Assembly: GCA_023387985.1 (NCBI GenBank)
Contig: JAEWHC010000007.1
Span: 1 to 36,303, forward strand
Reading direction: 5' to 3'
Source of the DNA: Bacteroidota bacterium
GTDB taxonomy: Bacteria; Bacteroidota; Bacteroidia; Chitinophagales; Chitinophagaceae
Length of the DNA stretch: 36,303 nt
In this document: positions 33,363 to 36,303 of the stretch, piece after piece
Layout of the letters: every line of letters begins with the position of its first letter
How positions within the stretch are numbered: position 1 is the stretch's first letter
Notes under the pieces: model-generated
Seen by the model: only the letters and a program-made list of their open reading frames with translations
Database searches by the model: none
What the model was told of the DNA's origin: nothing
Translations under genes and position numbers: made by a program

Positions 33363-34376
33363 ATGAAAATCGCCTTTTACACCCAATCTTTCTTCCCCCA
33401 TATCGGTGGCCTCGAAAAAGTCACGCAGCTTTGGGCGGAAGCCCTCATGCGGATGGGAAACGAGGTGCTGGTGATTTCCTCAACCCCGGCCAACGGCGAC
33501 CAGGACCGTGATTTTCCGTTCAGGGTATTGCGGCGGGCTTCTTTTATGGAACAATGGAAAGCCCTGCGTCAATGCGACTGCGTGATTCAAATGGATATTT
33601 CGCTCAAAGGCCTGCCGGTCTGCCTGGCTTCCGGCAGGCCTTTTTTTATTTCCCACCATACCGCGTTAAGTGATGGCTGGCAAAACGCGGGGCCGCTGCC
33701 CAAACTGAAACGTTTGCTCAGCAATATCCTCCCGGTAAAAAATATCGCCTGCAGCGACTTCATCGGCAGCCAGCTCAGCAATTGCCAAACCATTTATTCG
33801 CCATATGATGAACGGATTTTCACCCCATATCCCGGACCGAAGTTTCCGGGGCGTTTGTTGTTTGTCGGCCGGCTGGTGAGCAACAAGGGGGCGGATATTT
33901 TACTGGAAAGTTTCAGCGCCCTGCTTCAACAGAACAGTGCCTATGCCGGGCACCTCAATGTGGTGGGTGACGGACCGGAAAGGGCAAGGCTTGAAAAGGA
34001 GGCGGAGGGACTCGAAATCAATTTCGCCGGCGCCTTATCGCCGGAGGCCGTCCGCGACGAGATGCGCAGGGCCGAAACCCTCGTGGTGCCAAGCCGCATT
34101 GAACCGTATGGCACGGTAGTAACCGAGGGACTCGCTTCCGGCTGCAAGCTGATCTGTTCAGATGCCGGCGGTCTGCCCGAAGCGGGTGGTGGCTTTGCGC
34201 GGTATTTCCCTGCCGGGCATGCGGAGAAACTCGGAGATTTGTTGCAGGAAGCGCCGGGATGGCCGCCGGATGACCGGGAAAAGCTCGACGCCTTCCTGCA
34301 ATCCCGGTCCGCGGATTCAACGGCAAAGGATTTGCTGGAACTGCTGAAAAAAGAAACAGGCACTCAAAAAAAATAA
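33363..34376 (+). CDS. Family 4 glycosyltransferase
   Basis: This 337-residue GT-B enzyme opens MKIAFYTQSFFPHIGGLEKV with the typical GGLE donor loop. The C-terminal domain has RLLFVGRLVSNKGADILLES, VVGDGPERARLEKEA and RIEPYGTVVTEGLASGCKLI with Glu247 and Glu255 spaced E-x7-E, followed by CSDAGGLPE. These are hallmarks of retaining GT4 enzymes. ATG 33363 is supported by the family start. Codons for about residues 82-95 form a strong hairpin followed by T7 (33606-33647). Confidence 0.93.
   Translation: MKIAFYTQSFFPHIGGLEKVTQLWAEALMRMGNEVLVISSTPANGDQDRDFPFRVLRRASFMEQWKALRQCDCVIQMDISLKGLPVCLASGRPFFISHHTALSDGWQNAGPLPKLKRLLSNILPVKNIACSDFIGSQLSNCQTIYSPYDERIFTPYPGPKFPGRLLFVGRLVSNKGADILLESFSALLQQNSAYAGHLNVVGDGPERARLEKEAEGLEINFAGALSPEAVRDEMRRAETLVVPSRIEPYGTVVTEGLASGCKLICSDAGGLPEAGGGFARYFPAGHAEKLGDLLQEAPGWPPDDREKLDAFLQSRSADSTAKDLLELLKKETGTQKK
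33606..33647 (+). terminator. Strong intrinsic-terminator-like hairpin inside a glycosyltransferase gene
   Basis: AAAGGCCTGCCGG (33606-33618), a 12-base loop (33619-33630) and CCGGCAGGCCTTT (33631-33643) pair perfectly over 13 bases, ten of them GC-rich. T7 runs from 33641 to 33647. In an untranslated region this would be called a rho-independent terminator without hesitation. Here it is on the sense strand in the middle of an intact gene and codes for KGLPVCLASGRPFF. Coupled translation or the UpxY-type factor could suppress it. Confidence 0.6.
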
Positions 34377-34425
34377 ATTACACCTGGAACAGGCAACCCT
34401 CATAAATAACGGCAACCTGCCCGCA

Positions 34426-35742
34426 ATGGAAAATGGCGGGAAGGCAGTGGCCGCTCCGCCCAACGCGCCACGGTCCTATACCGGGAAAGGGGTAGAAAAA
34501 TACTTGCTCTGGCTTTTCCTGATCGCCTGTTTTGGCGGCGCCCTGCGCAAATGGGTGGTGGAAAGCAGCGCGGTTTCCAATGTGATCCTGGGCGTGCAAA
34601 TGATCATCCCATTCGCCATGGTCTGGCTGGCCAGGGGAAAAACACGTTCGCCATTCCCGGTTTACCCGCTGCTCTATGTTTATTTTTTCTACCTGGTCTT
34701 CCACGTTATTTACCCGCTGCAGCTCACCATTTACCATGGATTGTTCGGGCTCATCATCCACGGCGGGTTCTGGCTCGGCATGTTCTTCTATTTCGCCAAC
34801 CGCCATAAATTCAATATGGCGCGGCACATCAAATGGTATGTCATCGTGGCCGCCATCGAAATTGTACTGGCCTTTGTGCAATATCCCCTGCCGCAGGAAC
34901 ATTTTCTCAATCAATACGCCCGGGAGGGGCAGACCATCGCGGTAGTTGGCGACCGGGTGCGGGTTACCGGAACATTTTCTTACCTCAGCGGCTATACCGC
35001 TTTTTTGATGTTTTATGTTTTGCTGATGTGGGCGCTCATCCGGCTCAAATGGCCGCAATGGCTTGTGATGCTGGGGATAGGTTTTGGCGTGGCGGCCAGC
35101 CTGATGACGGGTTCGCGGAGCATTGCCGTCATCTTCATCGTTTTGAGTGTGCCCATGCTGCTGCGGGAATACCCGGTCAATAAATTGTTCAGCCTGGCCG
35201 GCCGGCTGATCATTCCCGTCATGATCCTGCTGGCGGTACTGAGCATTTTCAATGATCCCATCCGGGGCGAGGTGGTAAAAGCCTACGACAATTTCATGCA
35301 CCGCTTCGAGACCAACCGTGAGTCCGGCGAGCAATCCGGCCGCCTCATGCAGGATTGGTACGACATCCAGTACCGCAACTGGGAGAATCCCCTCATCGGC
35401 GTGGGGCTGGGCAGCACATACCAGGGCTCCACCATCCTGTTTGGCACCAGCGATCACGTGCAGCGTTTTGGATACGTGGAAAGCGAGCTCACCCGCATGC
35501 TCCTCGAGGGCGGCTGGGTCCTCATCATCCTGCGCACCATCCTCGGCATCATAATGGCCATGCAACTCGCCTTCAAAGGCTTCATGCGCTGGGCCGTCCT
35601 CTTTGTCGTCCTCATCGGCCAGCCCATCGTCTTCAATCCCCACAACGCGGCCTTCCTCCTCCTCGGCATCATCCTCGTCGATAACATCATCTGGCGGCAG
35701 GGGTTAAGACCTAAAAACCAGTTGCCAGTGGGCAGTGGGTAG
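34426..35742 (+). CDS. O-antigen ligase/polymerase family membrane protein (WaaL/Wzy_C)
   Basis: This 438-residue polytopic protein has about ten hydrophobic helices, with GTFSYLSGYTAFLMFYVLLM and MTGSRSIAVIFIVLSVPMLL. A large periplasmic loop (about 285-355) contains RFETNRESGEQSGRLMQDWY and the WENPLIGVGLGSTY motif typical of the Wzy_C/WaaL domain. In an ABC-exporter locus lacking Wzx, a ligase that transfers the finished glycan from the lipid carrier to an acceptor fits better than a Wzy polymerase, but sequence does not decide. The last eight residues, NQLPVGSG, and the stop are encoded by CAGTTGCCAGTGGGCAGTGG-type repeat sequence at the edge of the right array. Confidence 0.88.
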   Translation: MENGGKAVAAPPNAPRSYTGKGVEKYLLWLFLIACFGGALRKWVVESSAVSNVILGVQMIIPFAMVWLARGKTRSPFPVYPLLYVYFFYLVFHVIYPLQLTIYHGLFGLIIHGGFWLGMFFYFANRHKFNMARHIKWYVIVAAIEIVLAFVQYPLPQEHFLNQYAREGQTIAVVGDRVRVTGTFSYLSGYTAFLMFYVLLMWALIRLKWPQWLVMLGIGFGVAASLMTGSRSIAVIFIVLSVPMLLREYPVNKLFSLAGRLIIPVMILLAVLSIFNDPIRGEVVKAYDNFMHRFETNRESGEQSGRLMQDWYDIQYRNWENPLIGVGLGSTYQGSTILFGTSDHVQRFGYVESELTRMLLEGGWVLIILRTILGIIMAMQLAFKGFMRWAVLFVVLIGQPIVFNPHNAAFLLLGIILVDNIIWRQGLRPKNQLPVGSG

Positions 35743-35878
35743 TCCCGATGGATCGGGAGAAGTGGACAGTCCCGATGGGTCGGGAGCAGACCCGAAAGAT
35801 CGGGAGCACGGAAGAGAACAGGGAATTGGGTGAATTTCTCATGCCATTTGAACGCTCGAAAGGGCAAACGTTTCTTGA

Positions 35879-36177
35879 ATGCCAGGGGAGGCGCTGGCCC
35901 GGCAAGATCCGCGGAGCGATGATTCCCGACCCTGCTTCAGTGATAATTGAATTCAATCTTCAGATTTAAAATCAAAGCGCGGGGTCTTTCAAGCCACTTT
36001 CACTTTTGAATGAACAAAACTTAGCTAAATGCCAGGGGAGGCGTTGGCCCGGCAAGATCCGCGGAGCGATGATTCCCGACCCTGCTTCAGGGATAATTCA
36101 ATTCAATCTTCAGATTTCAATGAAAGCGCGGGGTCTTTCAAGCCTCTTTCACTTCTGAATGAACAAAACCAAGCTAA
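35879..36177. repeat. 150-bp tandem repeat, two full units
   Basis: Units 35879-36028 and 36029-36177 (150 and 149 bp) share ATGCCAGGGGAGGCG, GATCCGCGGAGCGATGATTC, GAATTCAATC or its variant, GCGCGGGGTCTTTCAAGCC and TGAACAAAAC. They differ at scattered positions. A third unit starts at 36178 but only its first 43 or so bases match. A degenerate inverted copy lies near 227-300. Confidence 0.88.
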
Positions 36178-36303
36178 ATGCCAGGGGAGGCGCTGGCCCG
36201 GCAAGATCCGCGGAGCGATGATGGTTGTTTGCCTGTCCCGACCCTGCTCCAGGGATTCGGGAACTTTTTTGTAACTTTTTTTGTCAAGAAAAAAAGTTAA
36301 GAG
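36177..36303. repeat. Right terminal copy of the 127-bp perfect inverted repeat
   Basis: It is the exact reverse complement of 1-127. It ends in the hairpin AACTTTTTTT-GTCAAG-AAAAAAAGTT, which reaches to within four bases of the window edge. No transposase gene lies next to either copy. Confidence 0.95.

Larger units (their letters stand above)
35744..36303. repeat. Right mosaic array of dispersed repeats, inverted relative to the left array
   Basis: It starts with three CCCGAnnnTCGGG hairpins (35744-35757, 35771-35784, 35791-35804). 35791-35940 is the reverse complement, with scattered differences, of the left unit at about 485-632. Next comes a 150-bp tandem repeat starting ATGCCAGGGG at 35879, 36029 and 36178. 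The last copy diverges after about 36221 and ends in the AT-rich hairpin. No gene; short frames are repeat translations. Confidence 0.88.

Noticed and set aside
34378..35643. Minus-strand open frame (421 codons) opposite the ligase gene
   Set aside because: It lies almost wholly antisense to a clear polytopic membrane protein gene, with a charged His/Glu/Asp-rich product and no recognisable motif.
1..36303. The terminal inverted repeats considered as ends of a transposon
   Set aside because: No transposase or integrase gene is seen anywhere in the window, the repeat modules also occur internally, and the ends coincide with the window edges.

Overview
The window looks like a complete, one-directional surface-polysaccharide (O-antigen/exopolysaccharide) locus from a member of the Bacteroidota, probably an uncultured Chitinophagales/Saprospirales-type bacterium. 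The reasons are a UpxY-like NusG paralogue heading the operon, no consistent Shine-Dalgarno sequences, frequent TTG starts, and families of short palindromic and purine-rich intergenic repeats of a kind I associate with this phylum. The taxonomic call is inference. All convincing genes lie on the + strand.

Layout. 1-652 is a mosaic array of dispersed repeats and 653-1123 a leader region. 1124-5342 holds the regulatory and trans-envelope module: UpxY-like antiterminator, outer-membrane export lipoprotein (Wza-like) and Wzc-like co-polymerase/tyrosine kinase. 5343-6682 is a repeat-filled island with an 83-bp tandem array, a tRNA 3'-end look-alike, a four-helix-bundle gene and 92-bp repeats. 6683-9779 encodes an ABC exporter (Wzm, Wzt with a C-terminal carbohydrate-binding domain) with an FkbM methyltransferase gene between its two subunits. 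9757-29962 is a visibly AT-richer cassette of glycosyltransferases and methyltransferases, with one DegT aminotransferase and one cupin. 30158-35742 returns to higher GC with three more glycosyltransferases, a methyltransferase and a WaaL/Wzy-type ligase. 35743-36303 is a second repeat array, homologous to the first but inverted. The outermost 127 bp of the two ends are perfect inverted copies.

How the genes fit together. About fifteen glycosyltransferases and eight or nine methyltransferases would build a long, heavily methylated glycan on a lipid carrier in the cytoplasm. Wzm/Wzt would export it, Wzt perhaps recognising a modified chain end. The WaaL-like protein would transfer it to an acceptor, and the Wza-like and Wzc-like proteins would handle envelope passage and control. 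No Wzx flippase, no initiating sugar-phosphate transferase and almost no sugar-nucleotide synthesis genes are present, so those steps must be encoded elsewhere.

The most unusual signals are not new enzymes but repeats. Short dispersed repeats from the intergenic regions also sit in frame inside at least four proteins (Wza-like, Wzm, one glycosyltransferase and the ligase C-terminus). Two intrinsic-terminator-like hairpins lie inside distal genes of an operon led by an antiterminator. Base composition shifts inside wzt close to the boundary between the ATPase and the substrate-recognition domain.
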